A stretch of DNA of 64,000 nucleotides from Cladorhizidae sp. MBARI D1340-BT2 (GCA_028752905.1 JAQNBH010000010.1:15602347-15666346); one strand, 5' to 3'. Positions 36,001-51,800 are shown, counted from the stretch's first letter. The notes: generated by a model from the letters alone, not told the origin. Numbers and translations are program-made.

Positions 36001-39000
36001 ATAGCCATTTTGAAGCATTTTGGAATGGGATAAAACTGAATGGATAATTATAAGATTATCCCTAGAGCAAGTTTCACTAGAGCTTTATGAGTAACAACCT
36101 CAATAAAGGTTCGTATCTCCCAACAGTGGAGCTGCAAGTTTTTAAGTTTCTAAGCTAGCAAAGACAGCAACCTAGGGCAGCAGTCATGAGAAGCTATATG
36201 ACACCTCCCTTACTCATGAGACTTCAACAAGTAATGGCACAGCTATAAAATACTCGAGTATCAATGCAGATCAGTGGTCAGGAAGCTGCACACAGCCAGA
36301 GAAGAAGAGAAGAAGAGTTAATACAGTGCATCATTGTAGTATAGCTACTGGGTGCCTAGGCCCTGCTTCAAAGAGAAGTCTAAGCCAACACTTCATGGGT
36401 AGCCTGCAAATGGGTTCCTAAGTACAAGTGGGGAACCACATCACAAAGAGAAGTCTAAGCCAACACTTCATGGGTAGCCTGCAAATGGGTTCCTAAGTAC
36501 AAGTGGGGAACCACATCACTGTGTTACATTCATTCTTTTGCAGTTTTGGGGCATTTTTACCAACCTTATAAAAATGGTTCACTACATGTCAGGCACCTTT
36601 AAGGTTGGATTTTGAAGTTTAGAATGCAACCATGGTTAATACTTGCATCACTTCTCTTTCCCGTCCTCCCCTGTCCTGGAAAATTCTGAGAACCCCTGCT
36701 ATTATGTTTTCAAACTTGTGTGGCATATAGCTATAACAAAAGTGTGTGACCTGATAGCATTATCCACTTTTTGTATAGGCAGTGCTTGGTAGGTTTATAC
36801 AAACATTGTGAGCTGACAGACAAAAAATTTGTGTGGTGTTTAAGAGCAGCCAGAGAAGGCTTTAACGACGATTCATCACATACACAAACACAAGTAATGA
36901 ACCTTTACCACTTATTCTTAACGAAGTAGCATTATATTGTTGCAAATGATTGTAAAGATTAGTTGTGGTTGACAAGGGTAGTTGTGGTCGACCAGGATAC
37001 ATTCTTATTTCCTTTTTTGACAAGTTAAACCATGTTTATCTTCCCCAGTTTCGAAGTGTTATATATTGCTTTCTGGTCATCTATCAATGTTGAGAGGTAG
37101 TTTCTAACTTGTTTTGCACTCTGCAAGAAGTCAACAAATACCATATCTTATTCTGTAATCTTTGTAAGTATAGGAGCACATCATAGGAAGAGTGGAGGAT
37201 TAATAAACCATTATAGTCAATGTTTATTTGGTCTTTATTCAGAGGTATATAGGACATAAATTATTACATGTGAATGAGCTATGAATTAGAGATAGCCATG
37301 GGTGCATCAACCAAGAAGTGGTGAATGTGTATTTTAGCAGAAATATGATTATTTTTTATTAGCACTCTGCTATTTTAAATAGAGGATCCAAAAAAATAGG
37401 GAGTGCTAATGAAATCTCCTAATTTTGTTTAATTCATCACTTAATAGCATCAATTTATAGTTGTACTTCAGACAATTGCTTATTCAATCGACGACTCCAA
37501 CTATATTTGTAGTAAACTCATTGGAGGATGTGAATAAGAATCAGCTTCTCGGATATAGGCCATATAGCTACAGGGTGCTATGTCTATAACAAAACCTATA
37601 GCATAGATTCACATTGTGGAGTGCTTCATTTCTTAAGCGTAAAAGGATTCAGAGCAGTACCAGGTCAACATAAGTGCCTCTCCAGCTTTTTTCAAAGAAC
37701 AGCTTCCAGCAATGCAATCAAACCACAGAGACCTTTCATGATGGAAGTTGTTATCATCAGCCATTATATTTTAATCATTAATTTGTTTTGTGGCTCATAT
37801 ATATTATTGTCTAGTAGTATGGGCAGATAAAACAATATGGCATTTACTCATATGGTTCATATCCCTAGTATGTGACTGCAGACACTATCAGCAGTCAAAT
37901 CATTATTATTTCTACATAAAAACCCACACATATTTATTAGTGTTTATCACAAACTTAAAACCAACTGTCAGTGTGCATGTTATAATGATATGCATGCTAG
38001 TGTTACATAAACGGGCCATGATGAGTAGCTTTGATTAGTTACAATAGAATATTTCATAAACAACAGCAATATCAATATCAAGAACAACTCAGAAACAATG
38101 ATGTATATAAATATTATGAATATGTTGGAAATGTCCATACCAGAGGACATCTAGAGGGGATGGTAGAAATGAAACGATGAATTTTAAAATAGAACCTCTC
38201 ACTGAAGGGATTTATTTGTTTGCCAAAATTTAATCCGAAGTATGATTAATTTTGTTGAAAATGATATTCTGTTTCTTTGTTATAGATGCTGTTATTGGTT
38301 TCATCAATGCACCTTATACTGTGAATGAATTTGATCGTGTGGCAACTCTGACAATTGGAGTCCTAAATGGCAGCAGTATTCAGATTGATGTAGCTATTTC
38401 AGTATCGCTCTTTAATGGATCTGCTATTGGTGAGTCCATTAATTATAATGACATGTAATGAGCCAAGCAGATTGAAGGAGCTATTGCACTGCAGTATACT
38501 GTTAACGTCATTCATAAGTAATAATCCCTCAAATTCTAAACGAGAATATTATATGCACAAAGTTATATTGCATGTGAAAGGTGCCACCGGGAAGAATCCA
38601 GTTTGGAGTGGTATGAAGTTTCCTGTTTATTTGGAAATGTAAGATATGGTAATCAAGCAGCATCACTGCAAGTATTTTGCTGCATGTCATGGGGGGAGTC
38701 AACAGAAAACCCAGAGGTATATAAGCACAGAGTTTTTGGCAAGGTTAGACAGAGGTCATCTATTTTAACCAACAGAGAGTGAGAGATAGCATGTGACAAC
38801 TCCTTTCAATAGGAAGTCACACTAACTATTTTTTCAAATAAAAAAATTATAATCGAACAATATGCTGCATTCATTGTCAAAAAAGAAAGGAGGCTCTAGA
38901 ATGTACTCAAAAACAGTTTGATGACCATAACCATTTAACACCATGTAATATGCTAGTTGACCATTTGCCATATAAAATTGTTATACCGTCGTTATGCAAG

Positions 39001-42000
39001 TTTTATAATGTTGTACACAATGTTTTCTTTTTCTAGTCTTTTTTGGTTTACATTTTGTTGTTTCACAGCCTCACTCATCATTAAAACTCCAGAAACTAAA
39101 CAGCAAGAAAGATTCCATAAGTAGTGTGTATTTTAAGATTACACTTTATCTCATTTGAAAAAAAAAATTTCTTGATAACTAATAAATATTTTTAATCATT
39201 CAATAACACTCTCTAGTCTTTTGAAAATCAACAATATCATAGCTTGTTTTTTCTTCCTATTGCTTTGGTAGAAGATCAGCTTGCCATTGGGCAATATAAA
39301 AACAGATTAATCATGTAAGTGGGTTGGAAGATTTGAAGTCTTTTGGTATTCTGGGATGGACAAATAAGACAAAAATGTTTTATTTTGATCCATCAACAAA
39401 GTAAGAGAACAAGAAGCCACCATGAAGATTAACAATAATTATTCATGAACCTTTTACCTTTTAAATAAATGTGCACACAATGTATTACAGATCATAACAA
39501 GAAATAAATTAATGGAGAACTTTTTCCTTAAAAGGTAAAGGGTCCTCTAAATGGGTATAATAATTTTTACTTTTTTGATGCATGATTTTGGGGGAAAGTT
39601 TTGAATTAATAACTTACATCTTGTTCCAAAAATATCACTATAGTTCAGTATCCATCTTCCTTAAACATTTGATCAGGATGCCTTGTAAACTAACTAATCA
39701 CAGAAAATGCTATTTTTACCTTGTCCATTCATAAAGTACACCCAAACAAGTGCACCTTCATCAATACATGCACCACACACTTTAAACTTTGTTTTGCTGA
39801 GCTACTGTGATGTTTGGAGTACACCAACAGGTTATTCACTTCTTTGCAGCTAAATTGTACGACATCTAATTAATCAACTCCAGTAAGTGAATTTCATTGT
39901 CATTATTGACTTTTTGAGCTATTGGATAGTGAAAGATTCAAGGCATGCTGGAAGTGATTTTTGAGCTATAAGCTGCCAGAACTATTTTAGCTGAAATGTG
40001 ATTTCAGTGTTTTGGTTTTTTTCCATTTTGAAATTTAGTTGGTGACTACCATCCGAAGGTTATTTATCCAAACATGCTGGACCACTGAACACTACAAGAA
40101 GGTCTGCCATGTAAATACTAGCTATATTCAGTGCACTTATTTTTGCAGGAAACATCCTTTGTGCATTACCACAACAAATAATTATATACTATTTTCCTAA
40201 TGTGAACACCACCCAGCAGTTTATTTTGTATTTTTATTCCATGTCAAATCAAAGAACTTGGCTAGACCTATATATTCAAAAGAAAAAAGAGTTGTCCTTA
40301 ATATTGATGTAAGCTCAAGATCTGTGATATTGTGAGGAAAGCAAGAAATTTAGCTAGATAGTGGTGGAATGCAATTCTAAAAAGTAGACTGCATGATTTT
40401 ATGAGGAACTGGGACAAGTTGAAGTCCTTGCATAGGAGTTCAGTTATCTGAACATTTCAGTTATCTGCACACCATTGGGACACAAATGTTCAGAAAAGTT
40501 GCTGGTTAGTACAGTGGTGAGACCAATACATGGACAGAGTGCTAGAGTATTACATTTGTCAAAGAAAAAGCAACACAACTGTAGGACCCTTTACCATTTG
40601 TTCACATGACAAGCTTATGGATCTTAGCATCTCATTATTCCTGATGAAGGCTACAGCATCTAGTTAAAACATCGAGTGAGTAAAATTTAAGTTGATTATT
40701 GAGAAGGCATTACGGTAATAATATTAGATTGATTTTTTTAAACATAAAGAAAACAAGAATCTATCTATGCAGACAACAACCAGTTAGAGGACACTTGCTA
40801 TACAAAATCATGTGCACCATTTGACTCGGGTAGGGACTGGTTAAAACCTTGTACACCAATACCTCATTGGTGACATGATATTAAATTATATAGGGCCATA
40901 TATAAGATGACATGATTACACAATGGTAAAGGTTTATCGAACTGGTTGGTTAAATGGCCTGATTGCAAATTTAATGGTTTGTCTAACAAGTAGTCCACAT
41001 TGGTTCAGTCCTGCTTCCTCCTTCTTTGACAAGTTATTCTATGTAATACTTTAGCACTCTCTCTATATATAGGTCACACCACTAGAGTAGTAGAGACTAC
41101 TTATTATTACTTTTTGTAGCTATTATTATATTTCTCGAAAGGTATGTGGGGGGGGGGGGGGGGGGACTACTCTACAGGATGCTTAGAAACAAGGCTGTTA
41201 TGGCCCTGATGAATATGCTCTCCTTCTATTGATCACTCTGGAAAGATTAGGACATTAAAGGAGTTTTGGTCTTCCTTTCTCTCTGTTCCATAGGATTATC
41301 ATCGTGTGCCACATGAGTTATGTATAGGCCCCTCTTTGCTAAAACCAACCTTGAAAAGGTCTCTCTTCTCAGCCACCACTTGTTCTCTTAAATCTGCAAC
41401 TTTCACTCCACCCACCTCACATGGGAGGCTCCAATCTTGTCCTCACTTCAGTGTACACAGATGATGTGTTCATGCTATTGAGGATTACCAGCATGGTGCT
41501 GTGAGACCATGCTCATTCCATTTGCTTGTTTTTATCCTCATTGTTCAATTATTCACTTTTTCAAGGCAAGGTACCAGAAGACTGGAAACTTGCGTATATC
41601 AATCGTGTTTTCTTGATGGGTGATGAGTCAGTTGCTGCCAATTACAAATTACAGGCCTGTTTCCTTACTCTCCTTGACTCCCATGATTTTGGAAAGCATT
41701 TTTCATAATGTAGTGATTGGGTATGTCCTGGAGAACTACCTCCTCACAACAAGGCAGTTCTAGTTTAGGCCAGGTGGGTCACCCCAAGAGGCCATTCTTT
41801 CTGCCACCAGAGAGTGCCAAGATACGCTGGAGCATTCAGGTAGTGTGGTCTGTGTGTTCTTGGATCTGTCAAAGACATTTTATTCGCTGCCTCATCGTTT
41901 TGTCCTGAATTCACTCTTGAGAGTTGGTGTCAGAGCACCACTCTATGAGTGTATTCAATAACTACCCCGGCAAGATAGAGCTGTCACTCTAGAAGGTGTG

Positions 42001-42823
42001 ACCTACCCAACAATAGATGTGACTTCTGGTGTCCCCCGAGGTTCCATCATGGGAACCCTATTTTCATTCTATCTTTAGGTTGTATGTCTGAATTATAGAT
42101 CTCCAGTACAGGCATTTGCAGATTGTATTGTTTGTCATACCTGTACAGGTCCCTGGTGCTGTCCATACTAGATTATTGCAGTGGTGTGTGAAACTCTCAT
42201 ATGGCATATAACATCTTGAGAGGGTTCAGACCTTTGCAGCATGGTTGGCCATGGGCAACTGGTCCATGGGTGGTCAGGATCTGTGTCAGGGTCAACCTTG
42301 GGTGGCTGTTTAGCATGTTATATCATAAGCTGTGCTCTGCCAGCATATTCTGACAAAGGCTCAGTGATCCTTGATTCGCTGTTTTCCCCGTGCAATTCTC
42401 CTGATGTAAGAATTATGAACCCATATCCATCATTAAGACTTTCTGTCGAAAAACTGCCATCTTCTTTGTCGGTGCTGATCCATTGTAGAATGATTTGCCT
42501 GAAAACATCATTTCTTTGGTCTCTAATCTAGCTTTTAAAAAAGCATCTAAAACAATACTTAGTAGTATAGAAGGCTCACTTTTTAGTGTTTTATTGTGTC
42601 TCTCCTATTGTTCTATTGTTCTCCTTTTCTCTTGTTTCACTTGTTCACTGAGGTTGCCTTAGTATTAGCAAGTGAAAGTTGTGGTTGCCACTAATGCGGT
42701 GCTTCAATGTTTACAAAAAAAATATCATAGATCATTGCTACTGCCAACATACTGACATAAATTTCCACTGACAATATCTGCTCTCAACTGGACAAGCAAG
42801 CCACAAATTATACACCCACATGC

Positions 42824-42859
<36 letters not shown>

Positions 42860-45800
42860 ATACAGCTTACGAGTGAGTGGGTTCTTACTATTGCTGCAGC
42901 TGCTGCTTGTGTTAGCTTCATGGCAGAAGCATGTATCTGTTGACTCCAATAACATTTTCAAGTTCCTCAAAAGACGAGTTTAGAGTACCACAACTTTGAG
43001 GCTGTTGTTCTCCCGCTCTTTGATTAATAAACTCAACAACAGTAGTGCCAATTGTCTTGCATTTAAATGTGTTGTTCGAGCTGCTGCAGTTTCATCGTTT
43101 TTCTTTGCCTTTTTGTTTCCTTTTCTTCTTGTAGGAATAACTGTCTGCTCAAGTTTTACCCTGCCTAGATATTGAAGAACTAGCTAACAGTATTTAGTTA
43201 GGATAGACATGCCAATGACTATTCTGAACTAACTAGTCACTCGTGTACTTCTGTCATCTAGCAAATTAGTTTCTAAAAAGAAATTAGTAGTGACGATGAT
43301 TAACAACAAATGCGAAGTAATCAAACTAACAATGTTAAAATGTCACTGCCAGCATTTGTTTTCTAATTAGATTGACAATGGATAGTTGACAGTTTGCATA
43401 CACATGCATGTTCCATCTGTCACCAATCCTGTGCCCTATCACTTACAACCTTCACCTCCCTACCTCAAATATGCATGTATAAACTCAGCCTATACTGACA
43501 CTCTCCCTAAATGGTCTATAACACACACCAACACAGCAGGTGCCTCTACAATGTTAACCTAATCTAAACTTGGATTTAATCATATTCATCTGCCAATTTA
43601 AATAACAAACCAATAAGGAGTGCTGCACAGCCATTACAGTTTATTATAACATGTCCAAGGATGAAGTGATATCTGACATTGAGATCATCAAATTTACCAT
43701 TCACTTTCTAATTTCACAGGATGATTGAGAAATGCTCTGAGCATGCTTCTATTTTAATGTTTTTCATAAATGGTTGACTATCTGCAACTGAATGTGATGG
43801 AAATACACAGTAGCTCTTACCAAACAAACTGCTATTTGTCATCATTAATAGAGCTTCATTTTATTGGATCACTCATATTATTAGCAGCATAAGCAGATAT
43901 CCTTTCTATAGTAGGTAAATGTGACTATACAACAAGTGTATATTATTGTGAGAATTGATTCTACATAATATCTAAACCTGTCTTTTGTTTTATTTAAGTG
44001 TGCCTCATTAATAGATGTATGTTAAACATTTGGATCACTTTCTATTTCCTTACCACTTTATTTCAGCTTCCTCCGACTACCTGAATGACCTCAGCAATGG
44101 TGGAGTTATAATACTAAATGCTAGCAATCCTACAATGAATATCTCCTTCTCACTCGTCGATGATTCTGTTATTGAAGTTCTTGAAAATTTGTCGGCAAGC
44201 CTAAATTTTTCAGGTGCTGCTCACCCACGTGTAAGCTTGGATCCTGTTTCAGCAGAAGTCATCATATTGGGAGATGAAAGTAAATATGATAAATATAACA
44301 TTTTATATAGGAAATACAAACTCCCATTCTATTGCGAGATATAGGAAATACCAACTCCCAGTGTTTTGCCAGAGATATATTAAAGCCACATACCCAGATC
44401 CAGATTTGATCATAAGATGAAACTGAAGCACATAAGGAAGAGGAGGGTGGGGAGATGGGGAAGGATTTTATCCATCATTTACATGTAATTACTTTATTTT
44501 TGCATTATTTATTGATAGATCCTGTTGTTGGTTTCGTGAATGCACCTTATGTTGTGAATGAGTATGATCGCAAAGTGATCATGACTGTAGCAATCCTCAC
44601 TGACCATCTGTCAATTATTGCAATACTTTCCATCTCACTGAGAGATGGGACTGCAAAAGGTAAGTATTTCAGATTATCCCCTCAAAACTTCTTCCTAATT
44701 AAATAAAGCAATAAAATAAAAATTAATAATGATTGTAGACTTTATTTTCTATTTATAGTTATTGACACACACCCAGCTAGGAATCACTAACTATTTATTC
44801 AAGTCCTCAATCTTGAGTGTATCAATGAACCTGCATTCCATAAAGTCAAGGATAATTATTGATGATGTGAATTTTTGTGCAATGTTTAAAAAAATTATAA
44901 TTTATAGATTACTCGGTATATAGAAATCCTATGAACTGGTCTGATGAGCCTATAATAACTAGCTATTCCCTTTGTGAGTGCAATAATATGAACCCTTAAC
45001 CAGTATCGTGATTCATTTTATGCCTACTACAAGGCTAAGATACTTCCCACAGAGCTCTTAGTATGAGTTAGAAGATGCATTTTTATTCCTTTAGTAAGTC
45101 TTATTATAGAAAATTAGAGGATGTAATGATCAATTGAAAGAAGAATTGCAAATTAATTCGGAAACTGAAGGTCAGAGGTTAATGCTATTTTTCAGCCATT
45201 CTATCAAGATATATTGCAACCTTCTTATGGCCAAAGTTGTGGATGGGTTTGAAATTTTGTTTTGTGTATTGCAAAGGATTTTTTAAACCTATTTTTGTGC
45301 TTGTATATTAGAAATGATGATTAGATATTGGTGTACCCGGTGAAATTAACTAGACAACATGATTATTTTGTAGCAAACACATCTAGAAATTTTAAGATAA
45401 ACTCTGAATATGTTTAGTACAATATATTTCCATACTAGTTTACAATTTTAATTAGTTTCATATTACTTTCATTTCAGCTAATTCTGACTACTTGAATGAC
45501 CTCAGTCAAGGTGAAATCCTAATTCTGGATGGTAGAGAGGATATAAGCTTCTCAATTGTGGATGATTTAGCTAACGAATCTCGTGAGCATTTGTCTACAA
45601 GTTTAGAAGTAATAGTGTTTATTGGTCTAGAACCAACCTTGGCTCCTGCTTCAGCAGATATCATTATCTTGGGTGATGAAGGTAAATCAATAATAATAAC
45701 ATTTTTTACAGTGTAGTCATCCTAATTCTGCTGATGGTATTGCCAGACATCCCTCCCTCTCTCAATTATTTTTTTCTTCTTCGTGTCTTATTTTAGTTTC

Positions 45801-48800
45801 TGTTTGTTGTGTGTGCTGGTGTGCATGTTGGGGGAGGAGAGGAGAGAAGGAAATGCCACAAAATGGTTTCAGCAGTAATCTATGTTACAACATAACCACA
45901 TTTCCCTTCTAGTTGCTGCTGTTGGTTTCAAGAAGAGAGAATATTTTGTGGATGAGTGTAATTGCAATGTGACCATGGAAGTTGGATTTTTAACTGATGG
46001 TGAAGTGTTCGCAATATCTCTTAATATCTCTTTGATAGCTGAATCTGCTAATGGTGAGTTAATTATGATGTGATTTCTAACCGCATTTTCCTGCCCTACT
46101 TAAGTTATTATTATTATTTGAATTAGTAGCAATTATGGACTGAGAAAAAAGGCAGAAGTCAGATTTAAACAACTGTAAAAGTAATTCGTAGCCTCGCTGT
46201 AAAGTTGTAGGTATGCATGGCACACCTAATGTTGTTTACCAGGTTGACCTCAATGCACTCACCTTTTCAGGTGTGCCAACAGACAAGCATAAATGGTACA
46301 AAGTGCAAACTGGTCAATAGGTTGATAGCACACCTAAATTAGTAAAATATTTTATGCTAGAACAACAGTACTTCCGCTGTTTTTTTAAATTCTTTTTAAA
46401 CAGGACTAGCCAAAAAGCAGCACTTTGAACCACTTTTTGGCTCGCACATTGAGGTGGTATTTTAAACACAGAGTAGATATAAGCACTGCAGGAATTTTCC
46501 CTAGCCCTTATGGTCCCAAAATCCCTGGGTCTTGAGGACAAAGAGACAGAGACAGACAGAAAAGGCTAAGTCTAGTCACATAATCCCCATGGCGTGATGT
46601 TTATAATGAAGATATTCTCTTCACCGAATTCAGTGAATCTGAGGAACCACATAACATTCCAAGCAATAATCAATGGTAGTGGACCCACGTTACTAAATGG
46701 AATGTAATGCAAGGGGTTACTATAGTTATGGTATGTAGCCATCTGCTAGAGTTATGGTCAGGTAGAGGGGTTATTATAGTTATGTCATGTAGTGGCGAGG
46801 GTAACGGTAGGTTTGTGACTTAATAAATTAACCTCTATTAGCTAACTATCCTCCCCCCCCCCACAATACACACATTCACAAAAGGGGGAAAGAGGGCAAC
46901 ATATTAAATACACAACTTGCATGCATGTAATGACCCACCAGTCTTATGGGTTCATTCACATAATTATTATATGTACCCTCTGGTTGACATCAGCTCATGT
47001 CCAGTTCTACATCTTTGATGTGAATAGAGCTACTATTTATAATTTATAAGACAAGAGTAAAATATATACAGTTAGCACATCTTTACTCCATCAAAATCAA
47101 GTTTTTGATTCCTGTTTTTAGTAATGACCGACCAATATTGATAACAATATACTATTATAACTCAACACTATCAGCTGTCAAACTGACCTTTAGTTCATGA
47201 AAATAAAGCATTCACGGTTTGTTTGAATTTTAGAATGCTCTAGCTGAAGTATTTTGAAAACACGCTGTATTGATAGAATAATGCATAATATTGTGTATCA
47301 AGTAATCTTTAGCCCATCAAAATCACTTTCCTGCATGGTCCTGTTTGAGATTGTGCAGTTACTTATGGATAAGTGGTATACATACTCGACGATTACTGCT
47401 TAAAATCCAGTCAGCCAGCTAAAAAACATATTGCATTCATTTTAGTCCTAATGCTTAATTTATTTAGAACTACACCTAACCATGCGACACAGTGATGGTT
47501 GCACACCATATGAATAGCATTAGCTAAAGTTGAGTGTGTATGACACAACATAACATCAATAAGTATGTATAACATGCCACAATGGTTAGCACACCATGTG
47601 TGTGACATGTTTTTGGTGTGCCCTGCACACTTTCATTTTTCCTGTGCATGTTCTAGAAATAGGAATCACATGATCTATGGCCATTCATAAAAGTTCTTGC
47701 TACTTTCATTTCAGTTTCCTCTGACTATCTGGATGACCTCAGTAATGGTGGATTGATAGTCCTAAATACCAGCAATCCTGCAGTGAACATCTCCTTCTCA
47801 CTCGTGGATGATTCTGTTGTTGAACGTCGTGAGACTTTGTCAGCAATACTAACATTTTCAGATGATGCTGACCAACGTGTGGTATTAGGTCGTGCTTCAA
47901 CACTCATTTATATTCTGGATAATGATGGTAAATACATACAAATATTTCATAATATGCAGCATGTTTTTAATGCAGTCTGAAAGTGGTTGTACCATACCTT
48001 AAAAGCTGGTTGTTATGTAGCACAAATGAGTAACAAAACCACTGCTGGACAAGAAGCATGTTATACTTAACACTGACGAACACATGAGCAATCCATGCAA
48101 AACTTACCATGCTTTGTTTAGCAAGGTTAGAGATATCTGTAGTACCTGCAATGGGCTCTCAAATTAGAGCAGTTTTTTTTATCTGTAAAGTTTTGTTCAA
48201 AGTAATCACTTTGATAAGCAGTCTAGTAGGCCTTCAAGACAAAAGCTACATTTAGCATAAGACAAAGGAAATATTTTTAATGGACATGATGCTGGAATCC
48301 CGTTTTAGAAAGACATCGTTGTTGTTTGAGAACAGTTTTGCCACCTGGCCCATAAATATATTGCTTCTCTCTCTGTATCTGCCAGCCAAGATTTGAGTCA
48401 TAGGTTCAAGTAGGAAGGATTCAAATCTGCGACTTAATAATGAGCATTATTTGGCTATCAATTTTTTTTAACCTAATTAGCAATATCTGCCTAACTTTTA
48501 TGGTATTGTAAGCTACAAATCTATGCCAACATTTAACATGATGCCTTTATTGCATTTCAAACTATCAGGCCATTTTTCTCTGGTTAAAGTCTCTATGTAG
48601 ATAAAATGGCTTTATCGGCAATCAACTTAAATTTACGTATCGATAGTTGATCTCTAGCAAAGTTTGTCTGTGATTGTAAGTAAGTTTTTCATGTGTACAT
48701 GTGGGTGGGTGTGTGCAAGTGGGTGGGTGATGGGAAGAGAGGGGGGTGGGAAATGGTGTTCCTTGATGAATGAAGTTCCTGCATGTAGCCACATTTTTCA

Positions 48801-51800
48801 AGTTTAGTTCAATTAGCTCATGAGTGTGGAATGTTGCTTAATTGAAAAATAAATTTGTAGCTCATCAGTAGACTTTCCTCCTGTAGTTTATGGCTGCTCT
48901 ACCTCATCATTAGACTTTCCTCCTGCTGCTCTACCTCATCAGTAGACTTTCCTCCTGTAGTTTATGGCTGCTCTATCTCATCATTAGACTTTCCTCCTGC
49001 TGCTCTACCTCATCAGTAGACTTTCCTCCTGTAGTTTATGGCTGGTCTACCTCTTTCCTCCTGTAGTTCATAGCTGCTCTACCTCATCAGTAGACTTTCC
49101 TACTGTAGTTTATGGCTGCTCTACCTCATCAGTATACTTTCCTCCTGTAGCTTATGACTGCTCTCTCATCAGTAGACTTTCCTCCTGTAGTTTTTGGCTG
49201 CTCTACCTCATCAATAGACTTCGTCCTGGAGTTTGTGGTTGCTCTAATGCATGGTGCATGTCATTTCGATAAATCGATACTAAGCCTACCTTATTGGCAC
49301 CAAAACAGTAATTGATGCGTGTGTATGTTTTGGAGCTTCAATGGAGGCACATGCCATGTTGCCCACCATTTTTTTATCCATACCACACACATTGGGGATG
49401 ATCAATTTTAGCAAGTCCTGTATGAGTGAATTTCCAGCCAATACTTGCTGTGGAGGTCAAATTTAAATACACTAAACACTGAATCACATTAGACTCACAA
49501 TGCATACGTGTGCATAGGTATACTACTGCAATGGCATTAATACTTAATAAACCAGGAAAAATTAGTGCACTTGTATGTGATATGCTGTAGGGGGAGTGTG
49601 ATTTATGAGTTAAAATGTCTGAGTATTGTTTTATGGGCATGTACTTACAATGTTGACCAATAATGGAGGAATCTGTCTATTTACTTGCATTGGTAATTAT
49701 TATCCACTCAGAAATCGCAATTGGATTTGAAGAGACAGAGTATTCGGTAAATGAATCTGCAGGCATCCTGGAAGTGTGCGGTGGCATAACCAATTTTGAG
49801 GATGGTATAGAGATCGTTGTTTCAATCACTGCAGAGATCACTCTTCAAACAGTGACAGGAAGTGCAGGTAATGATTAGCTAAAGTAATGGGAACAAGAAT
49901 TACTCTAGAATGCACTTGATAAGCAGATATATTATCCACTCAAATGTGAAGCAGTCGAATGGAAGTGGAAATACAGCATACACATTTAAAGGCTAGTTTA
50001 TAAAATGACACTCACCGAACAAATTGTATCATATCACAATCATCATATATTAAACCACATATGATGCGATACAACACTAAAATATGATACAACAATACAA
50101 TATTATGGTGGCTTAAAATCTACTTCTCTTCTCTAATCAGCTTCTGGCATGTGGTGAACTACACCCAAAGTTTTTAGCTTCAAGCAAATCCTCTATAATT
50201 CTTGGGGCAGGTATCAGCTAAAGCATATAGCAAAGAACAAGTAGTAAGTCAGGTTAATGATGTTATATAGCTTTAAAAAATTCCAATTTATAATAACTGC
50301 CAGTGGTTTTGCTACCTAATCTAACCATAATACTTTGGTAGCTATTATTTGGCAGTTGTGGCTCTAATTGATGTAGCTAGCTAATTGTATTGTTTGGTAA
50401 TGGTAGTTTTGGTTTAGCTAGTAAGTTGATGGTGATGCCATAACAGAAAAAATTCCGTCCACAACTGCCATAATGTTACTCCAGCTGAATCTGTTCTTAC
50501 TGCTGTTTATTAATGTATATCAGTATCGAAGTTCAGTATTCATCCATTCATTCATCCTCAACTCATTCACTCGTTCCTTTGTTCATTCATTCATCAGTCA
50601 GCTTTTAACAACAAGATACTCAGGGTAAATCAATCATGGTAGATCTACCATGTTTATTTAAATGTATACATATATACACATGTACAATAAATGTTTTATG
50701 CAAAATAAAACAAACTCATTAGATTAACTAGTCAAAAAAAAAGGATGGAAACAAGAATATATCCTTTGAAACTACAACAACATAGATGACCCTTTAACAT
50801 AAAATAGTAATGCATCTACACTATCCAACAAGTGTGTGTGTTTGAGTGACTTGCTATATCCTGAGTTGCCAGGCAGGATCATATTACAATGTCTGCTACT
50901 GATTTTGCATCTCGTTTCAATTGTGGCAGGAAATTCCTCTAGTATAACCATCCTTGAGATCAGCTTGATAAAGTTTAAAGGGCATTTCAAAAGGTATTGA
51001 AGTCAACCGCAACCAAGCAAGGATGCAAACTGGCACTTAAAATGGCAACCATTTCTTATGATTTTTTTCCCGATTGGGATATAGCTACATGTAGCATGTG
51101 TTTGTGATAAAAGAAATCAGAAATCACAATGGAAATACATTGCAAATTGATGGGATCTTCTGGTAGTGATCCTTTGTATCCTGCGGTAACATGACAAAAT
51201 GTATGTGGCCTATCCCTACTGGGCAGAATATGTGGTTTATATGTTTATAAGGTGCCATTATGTCACTAATCACTTATATACAGAAAGTTTGCTGCCTAAG
51301 TAATCTCTGATTTTGTGCATTCATGTAAGTGATGTGCTTTCCTCCAAACCATCCTAGTCTTAAAGGCCACCAATCCTAGTTGAGGTTTGAGCTGAAATTA
51401 GGGAATGAGATGCTTACAAAACAGGCTATAAATTTGAAAAGCCCTATATGCATCTAAATCTATAACTTATCTACCTCGGCAGCTTATACATGTATAACGT
51501 TCAGAGTTTATTCTCATTTTCCTAACCTACATTTGATCAGACTTGGTCAATTCACTTAGTAAACACTCATTTCAGAAAGGGAATGGAGCTTGAAAATGTT
51601 CCTGGAGAAAATATCATCAGATAGCAAATTAGTCCAATCTCTTTTTGAACCTATTGTTGGGAAAAAAGCTCCCCTTCCTGGACTGGTCCTCTCTAGTCCA
51701 TGTATGTGCAATACAAAGCCATGAACATGCAATTATACGTGTTATATCTAATACTTTATAGTCAATATCAGCTTAAAATATTTTAAATTTAATATATCAT

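Larger units (their letters stand above)
32774..38285. other. Intron 9
   Basis: 5.5 kb with no convincing exon. Contains an imperfect tandem repeat of about 75 bp (33440-33680) and a perfect 75-bp duplication (36369-36518). Confidence 0.5.
38430..41390. other. Intron 10, 5' part
   Basis: No exon recognised. Contains a MITE copy in reverse orientation (about 40631-40723) and a G18 run (41148-41165). Confidence 0.5.

Noticed and set aside
42922..43060. Minus-strand stretch reading [20 protein letters not shown] and onward to a stop
   Set aside because: Looks weakly protein-like but short, isolated in intron 10 and without a known motif; possibly a transposon scrap.
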